From a bacterium (GTDB lineage: Bacteria > Vulcanimicrobiota > Xenobia > Xenobiales > JADMJV01): a stretch of 64,000 bases of DNA. Of this stretch, positions 33,306 to 40,976 are shown in pieces; within the stretch, counting starts at the first letter, position 1, and each line of letters starts with the position of its first letter. Under the pieces are notes generated by a model. It saw nothing but the letters and a program-made list of their open reading frames with translations, was not told the origin of the DNA and searched no databases. The stretch spans positions 1-64,000 of the forward strand of contig JADMJV010000116.1 of the NCBI GenBank assembly GCA_018780265.1, given 5' to 3'. Position numbers and translations under genes: made by a program.

Positions 33306-35253
33306 GAGTTTGATGGATTCCAGCGAACTCGGACTGCAGGAATGGCCAGCCGAAGAGGCCCTGGATCGATTTCTTTCCGAACTTGAGTTTCAGAAGGCGT
33401 TGCATCGCCCTCAAGTCGAGACAGTGCCGCTTTCTTTGGCGTTGCGGCGTATCACCAGTCGCTCGGTTTTGGCGGCGATGGACTCTCCGCACTACTATTC
33501 GGCGGCCATTGACGGCCTGTTGGTGCGCTCCGCGGATACTTTTGCAGCCACCCGCGAGCATCCCGTCGAGCTTTCGATTACCGGCTCGACCAACTTTGTG
33601 GAAATGGGCAGCCCCGTTCCCGACGGATTTGACGCCGTGGTGCCTTTGTGTGAGTTGGAGTCCTCGTCGCCGGGGACGGTCAGCCTGTGGCGTCCTAGCA
33701 ATCCCTGGCGCAATGTGCGGCCGGCCGGCGAGGATGTGCAACAGCACGAAGTCGTCATTCCCAAAGACCACCGTATCTCTCCGGTGGACATTGGGGCTCT
33801 GGCCGCAGCTGGAGTGGAACGTCTGGAAGTCTATCAACAGCCACGGGTGGCCATTTTGACCCTGGGCAATCATTTGGTGCCGGCCGGAGTACCCCCTCAG
33901 GTGGGTCAAATGATCGACAGTAATAGTTTGACCTTGAACGGTTTGGTCCAAGAAATCGGCGGGGTGCCTCTGATGCGTCCCATTGCGGCTGAACGCCTGG
34001 AGGAAGCCGGAAAGGCCATCCGCGAGGCGGCTCGGGAGGCTGATCTGTTGCTGGTGGTAGCTGGCGCTTCGCACGGCACCGCTCTGGTGTCACGTCTGGT
34101 TAGCGACCTGGGGGAGCGCGTTTTACACGGTGTGGCGCTCAATCCGTGTCAGAGCCTGGTGCTGGGAGTGGTCGAGGGGAGGCCCGTGTTGGGACTTCCG
34201 TTTCATCCGGTCGGCGTGTTTGCAGGCTTTGAAGCTTTTGCACGCCCCGTTTTGGAACAGATGCTGGGACCCTCGGTCAGTCAAGAAGATTTGCCCCGAG
34301 TGTCAGCCACGCTGGCCGTGCCTTTCAAACGCAACAATCCAGGCAGCGAAGAATTTTTGAGAGTCCGGATGGGCTGGGTGGACGACCGCCTGGTGGCCGT
34401 TCCAGAAGTGGGTGGCGCCTCAACCTTGATGTCTCTGGTCAGGGCCAGCGGCCTGTTTCGCGTCAATGCGGACGTAGAAGAATTGCCGGCTCGCACCAAC
34501 GTGGCGGTACGCTTGCTGAGTCCGCAACGTTCTTTGCACAATAATATTTTGGTGTTGGGCACTCACGACATTACCTTTGACCTGTTGCGCAGCATCATGC
34601 GGGTGACCTACCCCGAACTGACCTTGCACACCTCCGCGACCGGGGGCATGAAAGGCCTCCAGGCGGTGCGTGCCGGATTGTGTCACGCGGCGGCCATCCA
34701 CCTTTTTGATGAAGCCACCGGCGAATACAACGTTCCCTTTCTGACTCAGGCACCTTTACCCGAACCGATGGTTTTGATGAATCTTTGCACCAGAAATCTG
34801 GGTCTGATAGTGGCGCCCGGAAATCCCCACAATATCTCAGGTCTTGGCGATCTGTCTCGGGCTGATTTGCGCTTCATCAACCGCCAAAAGGGCAGCGGGA
34901 CTCGAGTTCTACTCGACTATCATTTGCGCAAGTTGGGGATTGACCCGGATAAGATTGATGGTTTTCCCCGCGAGGTCAAGACGCACATGGCGGTAGCCGC
35001 GGCCGTGTCCAGCCAGGCCGTCGATTGCGGGCCAGGTATTTCTACGGCGGCCCGCACCTTAAGGTTAGATTTTGTGCCCTGCCTGGAGGAGCGCCTCGAC
35101 CTGCTGATTCCCAAGCGCTTTTATAGCCGATTTCCGGTGGCCGGCCTGGTCCAGGTGGTCCGCTCCTCTCGTTTCAAGCACGAGGCAGCTGCGCAACTGG
35201 GCGATTATGACTTTAGCCAGACAGGTCAGATTCTATGGGAGAGCAGCGTTTGA
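33298..35253 (+). CDS. MoeA-like domain fused to a PBP-like domain
   Basis: The 651-residue protein has a MoeA-type region (1-about 405) and a C-terminal PBP-like domain of the kind often fused to MoeA (about 418-645, from NILVLGTHDITFDLL). MoeA inserts molybdate into adenylylated molybdopterin. Landmark boxes are altered: SAMDGYAV reads AAIDGLLV, the SGGVSVGxxD box reads VAGASHGTALVS, and LPGNPVS reads LPFHPVG. It may have changed function or only use the C-terminal ligand domain. The neighbouring moaC supports a link to molybdenum cofactor. GTG start within the gatB end. Confidence 0.8.
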   Translation: MTESLMDSSELGLQEWPAEEALDRFLSELEFQKALHRPQVETVPLSLALRRITSRSVLAAMDSPHYYSAAIDGLLVRSADTFAATREHPVELSITGSTNFVEMGSPVPDGFDAVVPLCELESSSPGTVSLWRPSNPWRNVRPAGEDVQQHEVVIPKDHRISPVDIGALAAAGVERLEVYQQPRVAILTLGNHLVPAGVPPQVGQMIDSNSLTLNGLVQEIGGVPLMRPIAAERLEEAGKAIREAAREADLLLVVAGASHGTALVSRLVSDLGERVLHGVALNPCQSLVLGVVEGRPVLGLPFHPVGVFAGFEAFARPVLEQMLGPSVSQEDLPRVSATLAVPFKRNNPGSEEFLRVRMGWVDDRLVAVPEVGGASTLMSLVRASGLFRVNADVEELPARTNVAVRLLSPQRSLHNNILVLGTHDITFDLLRSIMRVTYPELTLHTSATGGMKGLQAVRAGLCHAAAIHLFDEATGEYNVPFLTQAPLPEPMVLMNLCTRNLGLIVAPGNPHNISGLGDLSRADLRFINRQKGSGTRVLLDYHLRKLGIDPDKIDGFPREVKTHMAVAAAVSSQAVDCGPGISTAARTLRLDFVPCLEERLDLLIPKRFYSRFPVAGLVQVVRSSRFKHEAAAQLGDYDFSQTGQILWESSV

Positions 35254-35726
35254 TACATTGGAACGAGCGGGGCGAAGCTCATATGGTGGACGTTTCCGGC
35301 AAGTCTGAAACGGTTCGGGAGGCGCGTGCTCAGGGTTGGCTCAAGATCGATCCCGAAGCGTTGCTGCGCTTTCAGGCCGGCTCGCTGGACAAGGGCGATG
35401 CGGCCGCGGTGGCCCGGGTCGCGGCTATTCAGGCGGCCAAGCGCACCAGTGACTTGATCCCGCTGTGTCATCCTCTGCGCCTGTCGGGCGTCGAAGTTGA
35501 GGTGCGCGCCCATCCGCCCAATCGCCTCGAGGTGCAGGCCGTGGTGCGTTGCACGGAGCGGACGGGGGTGGAGATGGAAGCCATGACGGCCGTTTCAGTG
35601 GCCTGTCTCACCCTCTACGACATGCTCAAGAGCCTCGACCGCGGCATGGAGATCGGGCCCATCTGCCTGTTGGAAAAATCAGGGGGGCGCTCGGGGAAAT
35701 GGATGCGAGGAGACCATGGAGACTAA
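35235..35726 (+). CDS. moaC: Cyclic pyranopterin monophosphate synthase MoaC
   Basis: This 163-residue enzyme makes cyclic pyranopterin monophosphate from the MoaA product in molybdenum-cofactor synthesis. Motifs are GEAHMVDVSGK, TSDLIPLCHPL (catalytic His region), TGVEMEAMTAVSVACLTLYDM and SLDRGMEIGPICLLEKSGG with the catalytic Lys. ATG 35235 overlaps the MoeA-like gene by 19 bases. TTG at 35250 is a strong alternative: it lies seven bases after GGGAG and overlaps the previous stop as TTGA. Confidence 0.94.
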   Translation: MGEQRLIHWNERGEAHMVDVSGKSETVREARAQGWLKIDPEALLRFQAGSLDKGDAAAVARVAAIQAAKRTSDLIPLCHPLRLSGVEVEVRAHPPNRLEVQAVVRCTERTGVEMEAMTAVSVACLTLYDMLKSLDRGMEIGPICLLEKSGGRSGKWMRGDHGD

Positions 35727-36333
35727 AGTTCACTCTTCCGCTTTTGTCGATGAGGGAGCCCAAATCGGGGCAGGTTCGCAAATCTGGCACTTTTGTCACG
35801 TTATGACCAACGCTGTCCTGGGGGAGCGCTGCATTTTGGGCCAGAATGTGGTCATCGCTCCGGGTGTTCGCATCGGCAGCAACGTCAAGATTCAAAACAA
35901 CGTCTCGATCTACGAAGGCGTAACGCTGGAGGATGACGTTTTTTGCGGCCCCAGTTGTGTTTTTACCAACGTGACCAACCCGCGTTCCCAGATTGTGCGG
36001 CGCGGTCAGTATCAGCCCACGTTGGTGCGCCGGGGAGCATCGCTGGGAGCCAACTGTACCATCGTTTGTGGGGCCACACTGGGTCGTTACGCCTTTGTGG
36101 CTGCCGGGGCGGTAGTGCGCGGCGACGTTCCCGACTATGCGCTGATGGCCGGGGTGCCCGCTCGCCGCAAAGGCTGGATGAGCCGCCATGGCTATCGTTT
36201 GAGAGAATTACCGGACGGAAGTTGGAAATGCCCGGAGACTGGCTGGACCTACCGCTTCAATGCAGCGGGTGAATTGCGCTGCGACAACCTGGATGAGGAC
36301 AGCCCCTTGGATGACCGGCCCGTCCAGAATTAA
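35716..36333 (+). CDS. Left-handed beta-helix N-acetyltransferase, WlbB/WbpD-like
   Basis: The 205-residue protein has hexapeptide repeats throughout (VDEGAQIGAGSQIWHFCHVM, AVLGERCILGQNVVIAPG, VRIGSNVKIQNNVS). It matches acetyltransferases of the WlbB/WbpD group, which acetylate the 3-amino group of UDP-2-acetamido-3-amino-glucuronate for surface glycans. The active-site region (NNVSIYEG, TNVTNPRSQ) is retained. A C-terminal tail of about 40 residues extends beyond the family core. It overlaps moaC by 11 bases although its function is glycan-related. The sugar substrate is inferred. Confidence 0.85.
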   Translation: METKVHSSAFVDEGAQIGAGSQIWHFCHVMTNAVLGERCILGQNVVIAPGVRIGSNVKIQNNVSIYEGVTLEDDVFCGPSCVFTNVTNPRSQIVRRGQYQPTLVRRGASLGANCTIVCGATLGRYAFVAAGAVVRGDVPDYALMAGVPARRKGWMSRHGYRLRELPDGSWKCPETGWTYRFNAAGELRCDNLDEDSPLDDRPVQN

Positions 36334-36356
36334 CGCCGTCATTAAGTTCCTGAAAA

Positions 36357-36470
36357 ATGACTGTGTGTGGACGAACACGCCGAGAACGCCTGCGTGAGAA
36401 ACTCGAAGTGATGCTGCCTGGGTTGAATGAGCGCCAACATCGACTCTTCCTTGCGGTTGAGGCCCGCTAG
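36357..36470 (+). pseudogene. ISAzo13-type transposase, N-terminal scrap
   Basis: A 37-codon frame reads LREKLEVMLPGLNERQHRL followed by FLAVEAR, very like the conserved N-terminus of ISAzo13-family transposases (LLPHLNERQRRL, AAAEAR). It ends at TAG immediately after EAR, and nothing further of the transposase is visible. It is a decayed end of an insertion sequence. Confidence 0.5.
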
Positions 36471-36572
36471 CGACGAGCAAATGGAACAAGCACCACCTCT
36501 TTTCCTTCATATCAATTAACTGGAGGGGACTTCAACGCAGGGCGCCACCTTTGCGTCTCGAAAAAGACCGGG

Positions 36573-37391
36573 GTGAAGCTCTCCGTTTCCAGCGCATGGC
36601 GCGCGCCTCTCGAGGCCCCCCTTCGGCTTTTAGTTGCCTGTGCAATCCTTTTTGCCCCGCTGGCCGGCACTCTTGCCGGGTGGTTGTGTCTGGTCGCCTC
36701 AGCCTCGCTTCTGCAGCCCACCCCAGCCATTCTGGCGGGGGTTGCCCTGAGCTCCGTAGGCGTGGTCTTGTGGCCGCTCTTGCTGCTCCTGGGCTACTAC
36801 CTGCGCACCGTTCGCGAGGCGGCCGAGGGTTCTACCACTTTGCCGGCTTGGAACCATTGGTTCTCTTTAACCGTCGATGGCCTGGCCATGGTTGTTACGA
36901 TTTTCCTAATCTCCATGTGGCCCGTCGTTCCCTTCGTGGTCGGAGGCGGTCTGATGGGGGGATTTGCCGCCATTCCCGGCATGGCTGACCCACGCAACAG
37001 CCTGGCGGCAACATTTTTAAGTCTGTTCGGCTCGGTGCTCGGCATCTGCTGCCTGATCGGGTTTTTTCTAATCTTTGTGGCCTTGATAGTAATGGGACCA
37101 ATGGCCATCCTGCGGTTGGCGCGCACCAACAGTGTGTTTTCGGCTGCCAATCCCTTCGCTTTGTTAGTCGATATTTTCGCGGGAGGGCTGGACTACCTTG
37201 TCTTCCTCTCCCTGGTTGTGGTCACCTACGTCGTACTGTTCATGGCGCTCTCTTTGCTGACTTTGTTGTCCATGGGAATTCTCACCCCCGTGGCAATCAT
37301 GCTCGCTCCCATCACCCAGGTCTACGTGAAACTTTTCTCGGCCCAACTGTTGGGTCAATACGGTCGGGCCCACCTGAGACGAACCGCCTGA
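36573..37391 (+). CDS. DUF4013-like membrane protein
   Basis: The 272-residue protein has about five to six membrane segments and the DUF4013 hallmark GYYLRTVREAAEG followed by LPAWNHWFSLTVDGL. A short Gly-rich loop and long hydrophobic stretches follow (LFGSVLGICCLIGFFLIFVA). DUF4013 proteins are integral membrane proteins of unknown function. GTG at 36573 begins MKLSVSSAW. No operon partner is evident; the flanks are decayed or sparse. Confidence 0.75.
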   Translation: MKLSVSSAWRAPLEAPLRLLVACAILFAPLAGTLAGWLCLVASASLLQPTPAILAGVALSSVGVVLWPLLLLLGYYLRTVREAAEGSTTLPAWNHWFSLTVDGLAMVVTIFLISMWPVVPFVVGGGLMGGFAAIPGMADPRNSLAATFLSLFGSVLGICCLIGFFLIFVALIVMGPMAILRLARTNSVFSAANPFALLVDIFAGGLDYLVFLSLVVVTYVVLFMALSLLTLLSMGILTPVAIMLAPITQVYVKLFSAQLLGQYGRAHLRRTA

Positions 37392-37895
37392 CTTGGAATT
37401 CTTCCCTCATCTGCTTTTTCTGATTTTCGTTGGCAGCGTGTCACCCTCTGACTCTTGAGAGGGTTGGCAACTTCCTCAGCCCGGCTTCGGCGTCAGATTG
37501 TCTTAGGGCTGGCCGAATCAGGCCCGGCGGGCGCGGTTTCAGTCTTGAGCGGTCGCAATGGAGGTCGGACAGATGGACGAGCCGATGAACTGGATGGTCA
37601 GGTGATGCGCTGCGGGATCGCTTGGGCTTCGCCACAATGACCTGCCCCACGTATCGGTCAGTGACCCCCGCCGCCTTGACAAAGAACGCCGCAACCCGCC
37701 CGTTTTGGTCCCGGCTTGGAAGACGGCCTGGTAAGCCTGGTATCCACTTGGTATCCCCAACTTCTACCTGTGCTGGCACACTGTTTACAGTGTGGCCAAC
37801 AATGAAGCCGAAAGTGTTCACATCGCCACTGGCTATCCAGGATTCATCCAGGGCGACTGGTTAGGATGGGCATTATCTTTCCGGAGGAATTCATC
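37392..37895. other. Sparse intergenic region
   Basis: This 504-base stretch lies between the DUF4013-like gene and a small hypothetical gene. A minus-strand open frame of 126 codons (37821-37441) exists, but it has no ribosome site and no family resemblance; its second half is Arg/Pro-rich, like a chance frame. The only clear structure is the inverted repeat at 37777-37794. It may be a decayed gene. Confidence 0.5.
37777..37794. repeat. Operator-like palindrome
   Basis: CACACTGT-TT-ACAGTGTG is a perfect inverted repeat with 8-bp arms and a 2-base centre. It lies about 100 bases before the ATG at 37896, a reasonable place for a repressor site. A matching -35/-10 pair is not obvious, so the role is inferred. 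Confidence 0.4.
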
Positions 37896-38318
37896 ATGAA
37901 CATCACCCGACAACAAATCCTTGAGGCAGCCAGAACGCTGCCTCCCCGAGGCAACCCTTACAATACCACTGTTCAGGCTATGAATGCGGCTTTTCTCCAG
38001 CAAATCGACCGTGTCGAAGGCGCCACGGTCGATGAAATGGAGTCCAGCCTTCTTACTCGTTGGATCAACGCCACCGAGGAACAATGCGACGCTAAGATTG
38101 CTCGCAATGGGCTACTGGTGGCAACTTCGGGGCTGGTTGCGGCTTCGGCCCTGCGACTGGTGTCCCCCGGTCTGGGTATCGCCGTGGCGGTGGCCACGGG
38201 TCTGTCCGCAATCGCCTGCCAGCATCAAAGTGAGCAATCTCACCGGGAAAGGGAGTGGACCAACGATGTGAGTCTCAGCCTTCGGGACTGGTCGGCTCGC
38301 TTGGAAAGTCAGAGATGA
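37896..38318 (+). CDS. Small hypothetical protein with hydrophobic segment
   Basis: The 140-residue protein begins MNITRQQILEAARTLPPRGN, a helical head followed by an acidic region (VEGATVDEMESSLLTRW). One strongly hydrophobic segment follows (LVAASALRLVSPGLGIAVAV). ATG 37896 lies eight bases after GGAGG. The composition is less GC-biased than its neighbours. I recognise no family; it might be a small membrane-associated effector or stress protein. Confidence 0.55.
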   Translation: MNITRQQILEAARTLPPRGNPYNTTVQAMNAAFLQQIDRVEGATVDEMESSLLTRWINATEEQCDAKIARNGLLVATSGLVAASALRLVSPGLGIAVAVATGLSAIACQHQSEQSHREREWTNDVSLSLRDWSARLESQR

Positions 38319-38431
38319 CTGGCTGTTGTTATGGCGGTTCGCGGCGGCGATCGCTCCCGAGCACCATGGCTTTCTTAGAGCGCCGCGCTGAATCAACCAT
38401 TGGCGAAGGATTTTGAGCCAAAATCGACCAA

Positions 38432-38452
38432 CCCCCTATAAATAGTAGGGGG
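38432..38452. terminator. Hairpin between convergent genes
   Basis: CCCCCTA-TAAATAG-TAGGGGG forms a 7-bp stem. It lies between the plus-strand small gene (ends 38318) and the convergent kinase gene (ends 38491). There is no T-run on either side, so a terminator role is only suggested by position. Confidence 0.35.
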
Positions 38453-38490
38453 GCTTGAAATGCCTACCAGCTAAACGCCGGTGGGGGCTT

Positions 38491-39732
38491 TTAAGGGGCC
38501 TCTTTCTGGAGTTCGCGCAGCGCACGAGCCATCTCGCCGGCGCTGCTAAATCGGTCTTTTTTTGCCTTAGATATCCCTTTCAAGCACAGGTCGCTCAATT
38601 CTTGAGGAATATCGGGCACAATATCGCTCGGCGCTTTGGGCTTTTTCGAGAGGATTTCGAAGATAAGGGCGGCCATGGCCGTCGATTGAAAGGGCGGGTG
38701 ACCTGTCAGCATCTCGTAAAAGATGGCACCCAAAGCGAACAGGTCGCTCTGGCTGTCTACTTCTCCCCGGGACGGGTCAAAGTGCTCGGGAGACATGTAT
38801 TGGGGGGTTCCCCAGATGTCGCCTGTGCGGGTCAATTTTTGGTTGAGTTCGGCGATTTTGGCCAGCCCAAAGTCCATCACCTTCACCCGTTGATCGCCGC
38901 AGATCATAATGTTGGCCGGCTTCAGGTCGCGATGCAAAATGCCCCGCTGGTGCACAGCCTGGAGGGCCTCGGCGATCTGGATGACCAGTTGACAGGCCAT
39001 TTTGGGGGGCAGGGGTCTGCGTTGAGCAAAGTCTTCTAGCTCCACCCCTTCCACCAACTCCATGGCCAGATAGGGCACAGGTGCCTCGCTGATTTCGTAG
39101 ATGGTCACCACGTTGGGATGAGAGACGCGGGCCACCGCTCTTGCTTCCATCAGAAAGCGCTGCTGAGATTCGGGACGCATTTCTCCGCTCATCACTTTGA
39201 GGGCCACGTCACGCAGCAATCTCTCGTCGGTGGCGCGGTAGACACGGCCCATGCCCCCCTCGCCCAAAAGTCCCAACAGGCGATAGTGGCCAAGCGCGTC
39301 GCCGACGTTCAAGGTCGTCGTGGCCGAGGAAGGAACCGGGTCTGAATGATTTCCCGTGGTGTGGCTTTTAAAGAGTCGCTTCAGTTTGGACAGAAGAAAA
39401 TCGTATTCCAGAGGCTTGGGAAGGTAGTCGTTGGCGCCCAGTTCCATGGCCGCGACTTTGCTTCCCTGATCGGTGTTGGCCGAAACCATAAATACGGGCA
39501 GTTGGACTTCGTCTTTCTTTTTGCGGATGTGGGCCAGCACCTCAAGGCCGTCCATGTCTGGCATCTGCAGATCGAGCAAAACCAGCGAGACGGCCTGTAG
39601 TTCCAGGGTTTCCTGGGCCTGGGCGCCGCTGGCGGCGGGCAGGACCTGGTAGCCGTCGTGCGCCAGGCGGCGTGACAAAACGGTGCGGTTTTCCTGGTTG
39701 TCGTCGACAACCAGAATGATAGTTTGCGGCAT
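38491..39732 (-). CDS. Receiver domain fused to Ser/Thr protein kinase
   Basis: The 413-residue protein starts with a CheY-like receiver (IILVVDDN, phospho-acceptor Asp in VLLDLQMPDMDG, MVSAN, PKPLEYD). A complete Hanks-type kinase follows, from HYRLLGLLGEGGMGRVY with its Gly-rich loop: VALKVM (Lys), HRDLKPANI (catalytic Asp), MDFGLAK and WGTPQYMSPEH. Phosphorylation of the receiver could switch Ser/Thr kinase activity. There is no membrane segment, so it is cytoplasmic. It is divergent from a binding protein/histidine kinase pair, which could be its input. Confidence 0.9.
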   Translation of the reverse strand: MPQTIILVVDDNQENRTVLSRRLAHDGYQVLPAASGAQAQETLELQAVSLVLLDLQMPDMDGLEVLAHIRKKKDEVQLPVFMVSANTDQGSKVAAMELGANDYLPKPLEYDFLLSKLKRLFKSHTTGNHSDPVPSSATTTLNVGDALGHYRLLGLLGEGGMGRVYRATDERLLRDVALKVMSGEMRPESQQRFLMEARAVARVSHPNVVTIYEISEAPVPYLAMELVEGVELEDFAQRRPLPPKMACQLVIQIAEALQAVHQRGILHRDLKPANIMICGDQRVKVMDFGLAKIAELNQKLTRTGDIWGTPQYMSPEHFDPSRGEVDSQSDLFALGAIFYEMLTGHPPFQSTAMAALIFEILSKKPKAPSDIVPDIPQELSDLCLKGISKAKKDRFSSAGEMARALRELQKEAP

Positions 39733-39753
39733 GGCCCTCGCCTTCTGCGCCGC

Positions 39754-39798
39754 TTCCAGAGTTCTTGCCTCCCAGGAGGGCCGGCAAGAACTCTGGAA
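39754..39798. promoter_or_regulatory. Perfect 16-bp inverted repeat between divergent genes
   Basis: TTCCAGAGTTCTTGCC (39754-39769) and its exact inverse GGCAAGAACTCTGGAA (39783-39798) flank a 13-base centre. It lies in the 77-bp gap between the receiver-kinase start (39732, minus) and the binding-protein ATG (39810, plus). A repeat this exact in a divergent gap is likely an operator or an RNA hairpin. Its distance to the plus ATG (12 bases) would let a hairpin affect translation. Confidence 0.55.
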
Positions 39799-39809
39799 GG
39801 GGTGCGCCC

Positions 39810-40976
39810 ATGAAAGCGCTCACAAGGGTTGCTTGCCTGCTTGTCATCGTTCTGGTCGGGATGTGGCCGGCTTTGTCGCGCCAGGATCCCGGCGAAATTG
39901 AAGTTGGGGTGTTGTTTTCCTCTTCTGGGACCATGGCCCAGAGTGAGATTCCCTTAAAAGACGCCACTTTGCTGGCTATTCAACAGATCAACGAAGGCGG
40001 CGGTATCTTTTTACCCCCCGAAAGGCGCTTGATGATTCGGCCGGTACTGGCCGACGGAGCCTCCAGACCGGCCGTTTTTGCCAAAGAGGCTGGCCACTTG
40101 CTCGACCGCGGAGTGCGGGTCGTTTTTGGATGTTGGACCAGCGATTCGCGTAAGGCGGTGATCAAGGCCATTGAGCCACGCGGCGGGCTGCTCTTTTATC
40201 CGGTTCAGTTTGAGGGGCGGGAGCAGTCGCCAGCCGTGATCTACTCTGGCCTGACGGCCAACCAGCAGCTTTTCCCGGCTCTCGATTATCTGCGCCGCAA
40301 CTTTGGGTCGAGGGTCTACCTGGTGGGGTCCGACTATGTCTACCCCAGAACGACCAACCAGTTGTGTCGACGCTACTTGAGTCGCCACGGCGGGAGCGTG
40401 GTAGGGGAGAGTTATCGTCCGCGGGGGTCGGTGGACTTTGGGCCCATCGTTGAGGCGATCAAGCGCAGTCCCTGTGACGCGATTCTCAATACCATCAATG
40501 GCGACAGCCAGAAGGCCTTTTTTGAGCAGGCTCTCCAGGCCAGGCTGGGGCGTCCTATCATGAGTCTCTCGCTGAGCGAAACACAGGCCGCCACCATGGG
40601 TACGAGCACCGATGGCCACTACGCTGCCTGGGGCTATTTTTCAAGCTTGAAGACGCCACAGAGCGTGCGATTTCAGAGGGCTTTTTCGATGGCTTACGGA
40701 GCCGACCGGGTGGTCGACGACCCTTGCCAGACCGCCTACTCTCAGGTCATGGCTTTTGCTCAGGCGGTATCCGCGGCTGGCACCAGTGAGCCCGGTTCGT
40801 TGCGCAGGGCCATGCGGGCTCTGATTTTGGATACACCGGCCGGACTGGTTCGCTACGACCCCAAGAATCTGTATTGCTGGCGGGCGATTCGCATCGGCCG
40901 GTTCAAGACAGGTCGGGCCAGCATCGTATGGAGTTCTGAGGTGCCTATCAAGCCCGAGCCGGAACCCGGGCTTTGA
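39810..40976 (+). CDS. Periplasmic binding protein, urea/amide type (UrtA/AmiC-like)
   Basis: This 388-residue exported protein (signal peptide MKALTRVACLLVIVLVGMWPA) matches the UrtA/FmdD branch of branched-chain-type binding proteins: IEVGVLFSSSGTMAQSEIPL, FGCWTSDSRKAVIKAIEP, LLFYPVQFEG and VYLVGSDYVYPRTTNQ. These bind urea, short amides or similar ligands. There are no transporter genes nearby. It is followed by a membrane histidine kinase with a one-base TGATG overlap, so it is probably the ligand sensor for that kinase. Confidence 0.88.
   Translation: MKALTRVACLLVIVLVGMWPALSRQDPGEIEVGVLFSSSGTMAQSEIPLKDATLLAIQQINEGGGIFLPPERRLMIRPVLADGASRPAVFAKEAGHLLDRGVRVVFGCWTSDSRKAVIKAIEPRGGLLFYPVQFEGREQSPAVIYSGLTANQQLFPALDYLRRNFGSRVYLVGSDYVYPRTTNQLCRRYLSRHGGSVVGESYRPRGSVDFGPIVEAIKRSPCDAILNTINGDSQKAFFEQALQARLGRPIMSLSLSETQAATMGTSTDGHYAAWGYFSSLKTPQSVRFQRAFSMAYGADRVVDDPCQTAYSQVMAFAQAVSAAGTSEPGSLRRAMRALILDTPAGLVRYDPKNLYCWRAIRIGRFKTGRASIVWSSEVPIKPEPEPGL

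Noticed and set aside
37441..37821. 126-codon minus-strand frame in the sparse region
   Set aside because: No ribosome site, no known family, and its second half looks like a chance Arg/Pro-rich frame. Noted only as a possible relic.
39765..39809. Upstream extension of the binding-protein gene to 39765
   Set aside because: It would place a charged segment before a clear signal peptide and run through the inverted repeat; the ATG at 39810 is better.
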